Source: Dethiosulfovibrio faecalis (lineage in GTDB: Bacteria > Synergistota > Synergistia > Synergistales > Dethiosulfovibrionaceae). Taken from it: a DNA stretch of 64,000 nt. Of this stretch, positions 7,923 through 14,996 are shown piece after piece. Under the pieces are notes generated by a model. That model had not been told where the DNA came from. It was given only the letters and a program-made list of their open reading frames with translations, and did not search any database. Positions within the stretch are counted from its first letter, which is position 1, and each line of letters opens with the position of its first letter. Both the position numbers and the translations under genes were made by a program. The stretch is from positions 62,001-126,000 of the forward strand of contig NZ_JAKGUE010000004.1 of NCBI RefSeq assembly GCF_021568795.1, given 5' to 3'.

Positions 7923-8938
7923 ATAAAAAGACCTTGCCCCTGGAGGAAGCCATAGGCCGTCCTCTATCCCACGACCTCACACAGATATCGCCACAGAGGG
8001 GATTCAAGGGGGCTCGTTTCAAGAAAGGGCACATCGTAGAGGAATCCGACCTTGAGATCCTTAGGTCCATGGGAAGAGCCCATCTCACGGTATTGGAACT
8101 AGAGCCGCAGGAGATTCACGAGGACGATGCATCGGTTAGACTCTCGAGGATGCTGACCGGAGACGGGGTTTCCCCTTCGGGGCCATCGGAGGGGAAATGC
8201 ACTTTGAAAGCGGGAAGAGACGGTCTGCTCCACTTCGACACCGACGGTATAAACGGGATCAACCTGGATCCAAGCTGGATAGTCTCTACATTGCCGGTCA
8301 ACGTCCCTGTTAAACGAGGAGAGATCGTGGCTGGATTCAGGGTATTGCCTTTAGCCGTCGACGAAGAACAGGTAAAAAGGGCGGAGGAGATAGCATCCCC
8401 CATATCGGTGATACCCTTTTCTCCCTTAAAGTTAGGGCTCGTAACCACCGGCAGAGAGCTGGCCGAGGGACGTATAAAGGACTCTTTCAGACCGAAACTG
8501 GAGGTCAAGATAGCCGAATACGGAGGAACGATTATAGAACAGGCCATCGTTTCCGACGAAAAGGAAGTAATAGTCCAGGCGATAAATCACATGGTCGATA
8601 TAGGGGCGGAAGTTATCATATGCACCGGCGGGATGAGCGTGGACGCCGACGACGTAACCTCATCCGCTATAGAGACAACTACGGACGAGACCATCTTCAA
8701 GGGAATACCTATCCTTCCCGGGTGCCATATAATGCTCGCCCGAAAGGGGGAACTGATCGTAATGGGAGTCCCGGCGGGGGCGGTATTCGAGACGTGGACT
8801 TCCCTGGATCTTATGCTGCCTAGGATATTCACGGGAAAACTCCCCTCCTTCGAGGAGACCAGAAGATGGGGAGTCGGCGGGCTTTGCAGACACTGCGGAA
8901 TCTGCAACTTTCCCAACTGCGGCTTCGCATCCCGTTGA
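7919..8938 (+). CDS. MoeA/MoaB-fold molybdopterin-binding protein with Cys-rich tail
   Basis: The 339-residue protein has a MoeA-related N-terminus (LEEAIGRPLSHDL) and a molybdopterin-binding domain from about residue 170, with LGLVTTGRELAEG, ICTGGMSVDADDVT and VMGVPAGA. These match the molybdopterin-binding fold (GGxSxxxxD), but the full MoeA domain set is absent. The last 18 residues form CRHCGICNFPNCGF, four closely spaced Cys that could bind a metal or cluster. The start overlaps modC by ATGA. Homologues are usually annotated only as molybdopterin-binding proteins near molybdenum hydroxylases. A role in metal insertion or MCD-cofactor handling is inference. Confidence 0.8.
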   Translation: MNKKTLPLEEAIGRPLSHDLTQISPQRGFKGARFKKGHIVEESDLEILRSMGRAHLTVLELEPQEIHEDDASVRLSRMLTGDGVSPSGPSEGKCTLKAGRDGLLHFDTDGINGINLDPSWIVSTLPVNVPVKRGEIVAGFRVLPLAVDEEQVKRAEEIASPISVIPFSPLKLGLVTTGRELAEGRIKDSFRPKLEVKIAEYGGTIIEQAIVSDEKEVIVQAINHMVDIGAEVIICTGGMSVDADDVTSSAIETTTDETIFKGIPILPGCHIMLARKGELIVMGVPAGAVFETWTSLDLMLPRIFTGKLPSFEETRRWGVGGLCRHCGICNFPNCGFASR

Positions 8939-8947
8939 GCCCAGATC

Positions 8948-9391
8948 ATGGACTACAGAAGAAAACTCAACGAGCTCGGGCTCAAGGCCACTCCGTGCAG
9001 GCGAGCTATCCTGCAGAGATTGGCCAAAGAAGGTGAGCCAATGGCTCACTGCGACCTCGAGTCGGATCCCGAGCTGGCCCCCTTCGACAGGGTCACCCTA
9101 TACAGAAACCTGAAGGCTATGGAAGAACGAAAAATGATCCACCGCATACTCGGTATAGACGGGGTGTGGAGATACTGCATCCACGACGAAGGCATCGTAG
9201 GCTGCCCAGGAAATCACGCTCATCTAATCTGCATCGAATGCGGACGAATGGTATGCTTAAAAGATCAGCCCATACCCAACATCAGCCTTCCGGAGGGCTG
9301 GACCATAAAGGGGAAGCAACTTCTGGGATATGGAATATGCGACGAGTGCAATTCTAAAAAGGCGAAGGATCACGAGGAGGATATAAGATGA
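8948..9391 (+). CDS. Fur-family metal-dependent regulator
   Basis: The 147-residue protein has the Fur winged-helix N-terminus (GLKATPCRRAILQRL, then VTLYRNLKAMEERKMIHRI) and the dimerisation part with HAHLICIECG and a later CDEC. CxxC pairs of this kind bind the structural zinc in Fur/Zur/PerR. The extra CIHDEGIVGCPG before HAHLIC could add ligands. It sits within the molybdenum operon and its end overlaps the next gene by ATGA. The metal sensed is unknown; Zn, Fe or a molybdenum-linked signal are options. Its own targets may include this operon, but I did not find a clear Fur box. Confidence 0.9.
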   Translation: MDYRRKLNELGLKATPCRRAILQRLAKEGEPMAHCDLESDPELAPFDRVTLYRNLKAMEERKMIHRILGIDGVWRYCIHDEGIVGCPGNHAHLICIECGRMVCLKDQPIPNISLPEGWTIKGKQLLGYGICDECNSKKAKDHEEDIR

Positions 9392-10140
9392 CCTTGTTGA
9401 CATCGGCGATTAAAACCCTAAACGACGTGATAAGAGAGAGCAGCTACCCTACCGGCTCGAGCATAACCGCCAGAGCTCTCGGTGTTGAGGAAGCTTTAGG
9501 CGACCCGTCCCCGTACAAGGATTTCGCATTACAGAGAGGCGTCGAGAAGTTAATGGACGTCGAGATAGACGGTCATCATGGGCAGTCCTTCACTTCCAGT
9601 CCATCCAATTGGGTTGGAACTCTCTCGGACGTACTGACGATGGATCCAGACGACGACAGATCGAGAGCCCTTATCATAGGCACCGTCAACGCCCTGTCGT
9701 CCGCCCTCGGCATATGCGGACACACGGTCCACTGCAAGGACTCGGAGCCAGACTCCTGCGGATCTGAGATAGCCGACCTGATAGAGGAGAAGCTGACACC
9801 TGACGGTATCCTGGGTATAGTGGGGTACCAGCCCGCCATGCTGCGCAACGCTTCGGAGAAACTGGGGCCTCGAAGGATGAGGATCGTCGACCTGAACCCT
9901 GCCAACATAGGGCAAGTTCGATATGGCGTAGAGGTCTGGAACGGAGACGAGGACATGGAGAGGATGGCGGACCAGGTCGACCTCTGTCTAGTCACCGGCT
10001 CCACCTTGGTCAACGATACGATCGACTCGATAGTCGAAATATACGAGAGAAGGGACAAGGAGATCATCTTCTTCGGCACCACCATATCGGGAACAGGCGC
10101 CCTCTTAGGACTAAATCATCTGTGTCCGAGATCATGTTGA
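9388..10140 (+). CDS. DUF364-like putative heavy-metal chelation protein
   Basis: The 250-residue protein resembles the DUF4213/DUF364 family. The N-terminal half resembles an enolase-N-like fold, and the C-terminal half a Rossmann-like domain (ILGIVGYQPAMLRNASEKLG, then RIVDLNPANIG, then CLVTGSTLVNDTIDSI). Family members are proposed to chelate metals and sit near molybdenum or metal-transport genes. Cys and His residues occur in CGHTVHCKDSEPDSCGSE. The start has GAGGAGG upstream and overlaps the Fur-type gene. It overlaps the next gene by 19 bases if that one begins at its GTG. Function is not established; a scaffold or sensor in the Mo-cofactor pathway is only an inference from context. 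Confidence 0.7.
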   Translation: MTLLTSAIKTLNDVIRESSYPTGSSITARALGVEEALGDPSPYKDFALQRGVEKLMDVEIDGHHGQSFTSSPSNWVGTLSDVLTMDPDDDRSRALIIGTVNALSSALGICGHTVHCKDSEPDSCGSEIADLIEEKLTPDGILGIVGYQPAMLRNASEKLGPRRMRIVDLNPANIGQVRYGVEVWNGDEDMERMADQVDLCLVTGSTLVNDTIDSIVEIYERRDKEIIFFGTTISGTGALLGLNHLCPRSC

Positions 10141-11231
10141 AAACGGGAGCGATAGTTCCGGCCGCCGGATATTCCTCCCGAATGGGAGTCTGCAAGGCTA
10201 CCATGGAGATACTGGGACTTCCCGCCATGGAATGGGTGGTATCGAATCTTCGACAGGCCGGTATCGAGGAGATCCTGGTAGTCACCGGGCACTGGAGAGA
10301 GAAGATCGAGCCCTTGGCTCAAGCGCTCGGATGTAAGACGGTCCACAACGAACGATACGAAGAGGGGATGTTCTCATCGGTTCGAAAGGCCCTTGAGGCC
10401 ATGCCTGTAAGTTGGGATCGTTTTCTCTTCCTTCCTGTCGACATTCCTATGGTAAAGGCCTCTACTCTATCGAGAATCTGCGGACTGGCAGGAAATTCTA
10501 CCGTCGCCTACCCCACGTTTCTCGGAAAAAGAGGCCATCCTCCCATTATAGACAGGAAAGCCGTTTCGAAAATCTTGGGCTGGAACGGAGAGATGGGCTT
10601 GAGGGGGGCCTTGAATCTGTTGGAAGATAAGAGCTCCGAGATTCCCGTGGCGGATCGCTTCATACTCTGCGACATGGACGACAGAGAGGACCACCTAAAC
10701 CTTTCCTCAATGGCCTCGAATAGAACGATACCCTCCGAAGAGGAGATCAGAGCCCTCGAGACGATATACGAAACCCCGACGAGGGTGATAAGACACGAAA
10801 AGCAGGTTACCGAGACCGCCCTCAAGATGGCCAATCTCCTGATAGAGAGGGGGACAAAGCTTGACCTGCCTCTATTGAAGGCGGCCGCATCCCTCCACGA
10901 CCTATGTCGCACCGAGAAAAAACATGGAAAAGTCGGAGCGGAGGCGCTACGTTCTCACGGATTTCCGTCGATCGCTAGTTTGGTAGAACTGCACATGGAC
11001 TACCCCTACGACGGCGTTCTGGACGAAGGCGCCCTGCTCTATCTGGCGGACAAGCTCACCTGCGACGACAGAATATGCTCTCCGGAGGAACGGCTCGCCG
11101 GAATGCTGACCAAGTTCGAGGATCGCCCGGAAGCCAGAAAAAACGCGGCCAGAAGGCTGGAAAAAGCTAAAAAGATGCTGGATGCCTTTTCCAAGGCGAT
11201 AGGCAGGGACGGCATGGAGGAACTGAGATGA
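10122..11231 (+). CDS. MobA/MocA-like nucleotidyltransferase fused to an HD domain
   Basis: The 369-residue protein has two domains. Residues 5-195 are a MobA-like NTP transferase with IVPAAGYSSRMGVCK (the LAGGxSxRMGxxK-type loop), LFLPVDIP and YPTFLGKRGHPP. Residues about 225-345 are an HD phosphohydrolase, with RHEKQV, LHDLCRTEKKHG and VELHMDYP. The first domain likely attaches CMP or GMP to molybdopterin; CMP (MCD) would suit a xanthine-oxidase-family enzyme. The HD part may remove or recycle a nucleotide product. The start is GTG 10122 or ATG 10134; the AGGA upstream favours GTG. It overlaps the phosphatase gene by ATGA. Confidence 0.85.
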   Translation: MSEIMLKTGAIVPAAGYSSRMGVCKATMEILGLPAMEWVVSNLRQAGIEEILVVTGHWREKIEPLAQALGCKTVHNERYEEGMFSSVRKALEAMPVSWDRFLFLPVDIPMVKASTLSRICGLAGNSTVAYPTFLGKRGHPPIIDRKAVSKILGWNGEMGLRGALNLLEDKSSEIPVADRFILCDMDDREDHLNLSSMASNRTIPSEEEIRALETIYETPTRVIRHEKQVTETALKMANLLIERGTKLDLPLLKAAASLHDLCRTEKKHGKVGAEALRSHGFPSIASLVELHMDYPYDGVLDEGALLYLADKLTCDDRICSPEERLAGMLTKFEDRPEARKNAARRLEKAKKMLDAFSKAIGRDGMEELR

Positions 11232-11818
11232 CCTGCAGAGTCTATCTGATACGCCATGGCGAGCCGAAACTGGAGGAGAAAAGGACGTTCTACGGCGCCA
11301 CCGACCTTCCTCTTTCGGAGAAGGGCAGGAGCTCGGCGAAAGGGCTGTCCTCCGTCATCGGGAAAATTTCCCCGGACTTCGTCATATCCAGCCCCATGAT
11401 CAGATGTCTGGCCACCGCCGAAGGAGCGGGCTTTAAACCTTTGGAGGTTCCGGATCTCAGGGAGATCGACCTTGGAGAGTGGGAGATGAAAAAATTCTCC
11501 GACCTGGCGATGGAATGCCCGGACGACCTCGACAGGAGGTGGACCGAGATAGAGACCTTCAGACCTCCCAAGGGAGAAAGCTTCGAGGACCTCGCAAAGA
11601 GGGCCGTACCGGCCGTCAGGGAAAGACTGACAGACCACAGATCGGTCGCGGTTTTCGGACACCTGGGTGTATTCAGGACCGTTTTATGGAAGGAGATCGG
11701 AATTCCCCTCAAAACCGTATTTTTCATGGAACAGGATTATTGCGGGATCCACGTACTGGACTACGGCTCCAAGGGGGTAAAATTGGTCAGATCCAACTGG
11801 ATCTCCCAAATAACATAA
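11228..11818 (+). CDS. Histidine phosphatase-superfamily protein
   Basis: The 196-residue protein has the phosphoglycerate-mutase-like motif YLIRHGEPKL with the nucleophilic His. It also has SPMIRCLATAE, REIDLGEWE and the second catalytic His in VAVFGHLGVFR. Relatives include cobalamin-pathway CobC phosphatases. Here the gene is coupled (ATGA) to the MobA-HD gene and followed by XdhC, so a Mo-cofactor intermediate or a released nucleotide is a more likely substrate than alpha-ribazole phosphate. No corrinoid biosynthesis genes adjoin it. Function beyond phosphatase is inferred. Confidence 0.85.
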   Translation: MTCRVYLIRHGEPKLEEKRTFYGATDLPLSEKGRSSAKGLSSVIGKISPDFVISSPMIRCLATAEGAGFKPLEVPDLREIDLGEWEMKKFSDLAMECPDDLDRRWTEIETFRPPKGESFEDLAKRAVPAVRERLTDHRSVAVFGHLGVFRTVLWKEIGIPLKTVFFMEQDYCGIHVLDYGSKGVKLVRSNWISQIT

Positions 11819-11831
11819 AAGGAGAGACGAG

Positions 11832-12629
11832 ATGACCCCAGAGATAATCGAAACTATGGAAAGGGCTATAAGAGAGAGAACCCCCGGAGTCCTCTGCACG
11901 GTAGTGGCGAAAAACGGATCCACCCCCTGTCGGATAGGTTCGAAGATGTGGGTCGAAAAAAACGGCACCACGATCGGCACGGTCGGAGGCGGAGCCCTCG
12001 AAAGGGAGACCATATCGAAAGCACGGAAGCTGCTCTCAGACGGCCGTCCTAACGAGATGATGGAATACCGTCTGGAGGCGGAGCCTTCCGATACGGAGGG
12101 ACTTATATGCGGAGGCAGCACCGCCATCTTCATGGAGACGATAGGCAGGAGAAGAGACCTGGTAATATTCGGAGCAGGACACGTGGGACAGGCGGTGGGA
12201 ACCATAGCCTCTCTCTGCGGTTACTCAGTGATTTTCTGGGACGACAGGGACGGGATAACGGCTCCCTCAGGCTGTTCCAGATTTGTGGATCTGCCTCTCG
12301 AAGAGGCCATCGAAACCCTCCCGATGGAACCGGGAGTCTCCGTCGTTATATGCACCTGGGCCCACGGAAAAGACGGGAACGTCGTAAAACTCCTGGATGG
12401 CAGAGATCCATCCTACATCGGCATGCTTTCCTCCAAAAAGAAGGCCGCCACTCTGTGGGAAACGCTGGGAAAAGAGGGAGTATCGAAAGAACATCTGGAG
12501 AGAATCCATACCCCCATAGGACTGGAAATCGGAGCCGGATCCCCTCAGGAAATAGCCGTGGCGATAATGGCCGAGATCATCTCCAACGACTCCGGAAAAA
12601 ATTCCTCCGGCTGTCCTTCCGCAATCTGA
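11832..12629 (+). CDS. xdhC: XdhC/CoxI-family Mo-cofactor maturation factor
   Basis: The 265-residue protein has the XdhC N-terminal domain (VAKNGSTPCRIGSKMWV, then TVGGGALE, then GLICGGS) and the C-terminal Rossmann domain (VIFGAGHVGQAVGTIASLCGYSV, then YIGMLSSKKK, then IGLEIGAGSPQEIAVAI). In other bacteria XdhC binds Mo cofactor, promotes its sulfuration and delivers it to xanthine dehydrogenase. The Cys in GLICGGS is the conserved one. AAAAGGAGAG precedes the ATG. It closes the plus-strand molybdenum operon and supports the view that the enzyme at 1-963 is a xanthine-dehydrogenase-family hydroxylase. Confidence 0.93.
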   Translation: MTPEIIETMERAIRERTPGVLCTVVAKNGSTPCRIGSKMWVEKNGTTIGTVGGGALERETISKARKLLSDGRPNEMMEYRLEAEPSDTEGLICGGSTAIFMETIGRRRDLVIFGAGHVGQAVGTIASLCGYSVIFWDDRDGITAPSGCSRFVDLPLEEAIETLPMEPGVSVVICTWAHGKDGNVVKLLDGRDPSYIGMLSSKKKAATLWETLGKEGVSKEHLERIHTPIGLEIGAGSPQEIAVAIMAEIISNDSGKNSSGCPSAI

Positions 12630-12690
12630 GGCAGGAACCTTTCTGTTATACTGATTTTCGAGAGACCTTACTCGAAGGGGGATTTGGAGC

Positions 12691-13059
12691 ATGAAAGAAT
12701 ATACCGGATCGTTGAGAGACATAAAGCTGGACGACGCCAGCGGTCCCACCATGGAAAAAAGAATCGTATTCAGCCCGGAAGTCCACGACTGGCCAGGGCA
12801 CGTGGTGCGCTATTTCACCATAAAAGCTGGAACGGGAAACCCGCTTCACTGCCACGAATGGCCTCATTGGGGGCTGATCCTGAAAGGAGAGGCTACGGCG
12901 GTCGTAGACGACCAGATGTTCGAACTAAAGGAGGGCGGCTGGTTCTACATACCTCCGAAGGTGCACCATCGATTCCAGGCCAAGGAACATTGCGACTTCC
13001 ATTTCATCTGCATGGTGCCGGAGGAGGGAGACAGACTTCCTCCCACACTGGTGGAGTAA
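12691..13059 (+). CDS. Small cupin-domain protein
   Basis: The 122-residue protein is a single cupin barrel. Motif 1 is HCHEWPHWGLILKGE and motif 2 is GWFYIPPKVHHRF, giving several His and a Glu for a metal site. Such proteins bind metal and small ligands or act as isomerases or sensors. It is 61 bases after XdhC and ends at a bidirectional terminator, so it probably closes the molybdenum operon. No specific reaction can be assigned. Confidence 0.85.
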   Translation: MKEYTGSLRDIKLDDASGPTMEKRIVFSPEVHDWPGHVVRYFTIKAGTGNPLHCHEWPHWGLILKGEATAVVDDQMFELKEGGWFYIPPKVHHRFQAKEHCDFHFICMVPEEGDRLPPTLVE

Positions 13060-13100
13060 AAAAACGGGACGTAGTTCGGTCGAGCCTACGTCCCGTTTTT
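13060..13100. terminator. Bidirectional terminator between cupin and gpt
   Basis: A perfect 15-bp stem (13060-13074 with 13086-13100) ends in A5 on one side and T5 on the other. It serves both converging genes. Confidence 0.92.
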
Positions 13101-13103
13101 CCG

Positions 13104-13589
13104 TTATTTTTGCCTCATGCTTATGGGATCCGAATACTGGGCCTCGGCATCCCATGGAAACAGTATCCAGGTATCCTGACTGACCTCGGTTATGTACGTA
13201 TCGACATAAGGCCTTCCCTCTGGTTTGGCATAAACCGCTGCGAACCGAGCCTCCGGAAACATCTCCCTCACTACCTTCGCGGTCTTGCCGGTATCGACGA
13301 GATCGTCCACTATGAGCCACCCCTCGCCTTTGCTGGACGTATCGATCTGTTTCAATATCTCCAGCTCACCCTGACGCTTCATGGTATAGCTGGAGACACA
13401 GACGGTATCGACCAACCTTATATCGAGCTCTCTGGCTATTATGGCGGCGGGGATGAGTCCTCCTCTCGCTATCCCTATTATCCTCTCCCACTTGCGGTCC
13501 AAAAGCCTCCAGGCCAGGGCCTTGCAGTCTCTCTGAATCTGTTCCCACGATACAGAGAAAGTCTTGTGGTATCTTTCCTCCGAACCCAT
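13104..13589 (-). CDS. gpt: Xanthine-guanine phosphoribosyltransferase Gpt
   Basis: The protein of 161 residues closely follows E. coli Gpt in layout: [40 protein letters not shown] and the PRPP loop [13 protein letters not shown], then [22 protein letters not shown]. It salvages guanine and xanthine to GMP and XMP. I placed the start at the ATG 13589 because GGAGG lies nine bases upstream and this gives the family N-terminus; the open frame extends to 13688. It stands next to a nucleoside-type ABC importer and molybdenum-hydroxylase genes, which suggests a local purine theme. Confidence 0.93.
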   Translation of the reverse strand: MGSEERYHKTFSVSWEQIQRDCKALAWRLLDRKWERIIGIARGGLIPAAIIARELDIRLVDTVCVSSYTMKRQGELEILKQIDTSSKGEGWLIVDDLVDTGKTAKVVREMFPEARFAAVYAKPEGRPYVDTYITEVSQDTWILFPWDAEAQYSDPISMRQK

Positions 13590-13650
13590 CTGGCATTTCC
13601 TCCAAAGATAAAAAGTCTCCCCCGTAAAGGAAGCGTTTTGCTTGCCCATT

Positions 13651-13678
13651 ATTTTACCCAAACAGAGAAAAATGTAAA
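13651..13678 (-). promoter_or_regulatory. Predicted gpt promoter
   Basis: On the minus strand, TTTACA (13678-13673) and TAAAAT (13656-13651) are separated by 16 bp. They lie about 60 bases before the gpt start. Confidence 0.55.
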
Positions 13679-13718
13679 ACCAGGGCAACTGTATTCATGG
13701 ATATACATCGTCCTTACG

Positions 13719-13727
13719 TGATATACT
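13719..13727 (+). promoter_or_regulatory. Extended -10 before the BMP receptor gene
   Basis: TGATATACT fits an extended -10 (TGn plus TATACT) and no good -35 is seen. A small AGACG/CGTCT hairpin follows in the leader, before the AGAGGAGG ribosome site. Confidence 0.5.
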
Positions 13728-13776
13728 CTGGCAAAGACGGGCTTCGTCTCGTTAATACGTAGAGGAGGTATTGACT

Positions 13777-14871
13777 GTGAAAAAACGGTTACTGACAGGC
13801 ATCATCGCCCTATCCCTGGCGGTCCTCATGATCGGCACCGCTACCGCCGCCATGAAGGCCATCCCGATTCAGGACATAAAGTCCGGCTTCATATACATAG
13901 GGCCGGTGGGAGACGGGGGCTACACCTTCATGCACGATCAGGGAAGAACCTATATGCACGAGCATAACCCCGACCTGCCGAAGAGCGTTATAGTGGAGAA
14001 CGTCCCGGAAGGACCTGATTCCGCCAGGGTCATCGAGACCCTGGTTAGAAAAGGATGCAACGTGGTCTTCGGAACCTCCTTCGGCTACATGGACTTCATG
14101 GTCGACGTGGCCAAGAGGCATCCCGACACCTATTTCATGCACTGCTCGGGATATAAAACGGCGGATAACTTGGGAACCTACTTCGGCCGTATGTATCAGG
14201 CCCGCTACCTTTCCGGAATAGTGGCAGGAGCCATGACGAAGAGCAACGTACTCGGTTACGTGGCGGCTCAGCCGATCCCGGAGGTCATAAGAGGCATAAA
14301 CGCCTTTACCCTTGGAGCCAGAAGCGTCAATCCCAAGGTCAAGGTAAAGATAATATGGCTGTTCTCCTGGTTCGACCCGGGCAAGGAGAAAGAGGCAGCC
14401 AAGGCTCTAATCGACTCCGGCGCCGACGTCATAGGAATGCACGCCGACAGCGGAGCGGCACCTCAAGCCTGCGAAGAGGCCGGAGTCTACGTAATAGGAT
14501 ATAACAACGACATGTCCAAGTTCGCACCGAAGATGCACCTGACCTCTCCTGTATGGAACTGGGGAACATACTACGACTACACGGTCAAACAGATAGCCCA
14601 CGGGGTATGGGCTCCCGATCAGGTATGGTGGGGACTGAAAGAAGGATTGGTCGAACTAGCCCCGTTCAACGAGACAGTGCCGAAGTCCCTTCAGGAAACG
14701 GTAGAGTCCAGGAAGAAGGCCATAATATCCGGAGAATGGGACGTCTTCTGGGGCCCCATATGGGACCAAAACGGCGAGCTTAAGGTCGCCGAGGACGCAA
14801 AGATGACCGACGGAGAGATGCTCGGGATGAGTTGGTTCGTGCAGGGTGTCGAGGGCACCATTCCCAAATAG
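13777..14871 (+). CDS. BMP-family (nucleoside-type) ABC substrate-binding protein
   Basis: The approximately 364-residue protein is a BMP/PnrA-type receptor. A signal peptide (MKKRLLTG, a hydrophobic core, ATAAMKA) is followed by FIYIGPVGDGGYTFMHDQGR, the family's ligand-loop signature. Later come VFGTSFGYMDFM, FMHCSGYKTADNLGTYFGRMYQARYLSG and VYVIGYNND. I chose GTG at 13777 because AGAGGAGG is eight bases upstream; the TTG two codons earlier lies too close. There is no lipobox Cys, so it would be free periplasmic rather than a lipoprotein. Family members bind purine nucleosides, and the neighbouring gpt fits. Confidence 0.88.
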   Translation: MKKRLLTGIIALSLAVLMIGTATAAMKAIPIQDIKSGFIYIGPVGDGGYTFMHDQGRTYMHEHNPDLPKSVIVENVPEGPDSARVIETLVRKGCNVVFGTSFGYMDFMVDVAKRHPDTYFMHCSGYKTADNLGTYFGRMYQARYLSGIVAGAMTKSNVLGYVAAQPIPEVIRGINAFTLGARSVNPKVKVKIIWLFSWFDPGKEKEAAKALIDSGADVIGMHADSGAAPQACEEAGVYVIGYNNDMSKFAPKMHLTSPVWNWGTYYDYTVKQIAHGVWAPDQVWWGLKEGLVELAPFNETVPKSLQETVESRKKAIISGEWDVFWGPIWDQNGELKVAEDAKMTDGEMLGMSWFVQGVEGTIPK

Positions 14872-14921
14872 ATCCATTCAGAATTAATTCACCGAGATAG
14901 GTTTTCAGTGTATCATAGCAA

Positions 14922-14953
14922 GAGGGTGCTTCATAAAAGAGCACCCTCGCTTT
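14922..14953 (+). terminator. Terminator or attenuator between receptor and ABC ATPase
   Basis: A 9-bp stem (GAGGGTGCT, 14922-14930, with AGCACCCTC, 14940-14948) is followed by GCTTTATTT. Its place between receptor and ATPase fits partial termination, giving more receptor than membrane parts. Confidence 0.7.
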
Positions 14954-14996
14954 ATTTCCTCATATCCATGATACCGTGCAAGGGGGGACTCTTTTT

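Noticed and set aside
11228-11818. Alpha-ribazole phosphatase CobC
   Set aside because: The fold fits, but no cobalamin-synthesis genes are next to it and it is coupled to Mo-cofactor genes.
12684-13721. 345-residue plus-strand open frame across the cupin gene and antisense to gpt
   Set aside because: It overlaps two clear genes in other frames and a strong terminator. Its composition (Arg, Gly and His rich) is that of an out-of-frame shadow.
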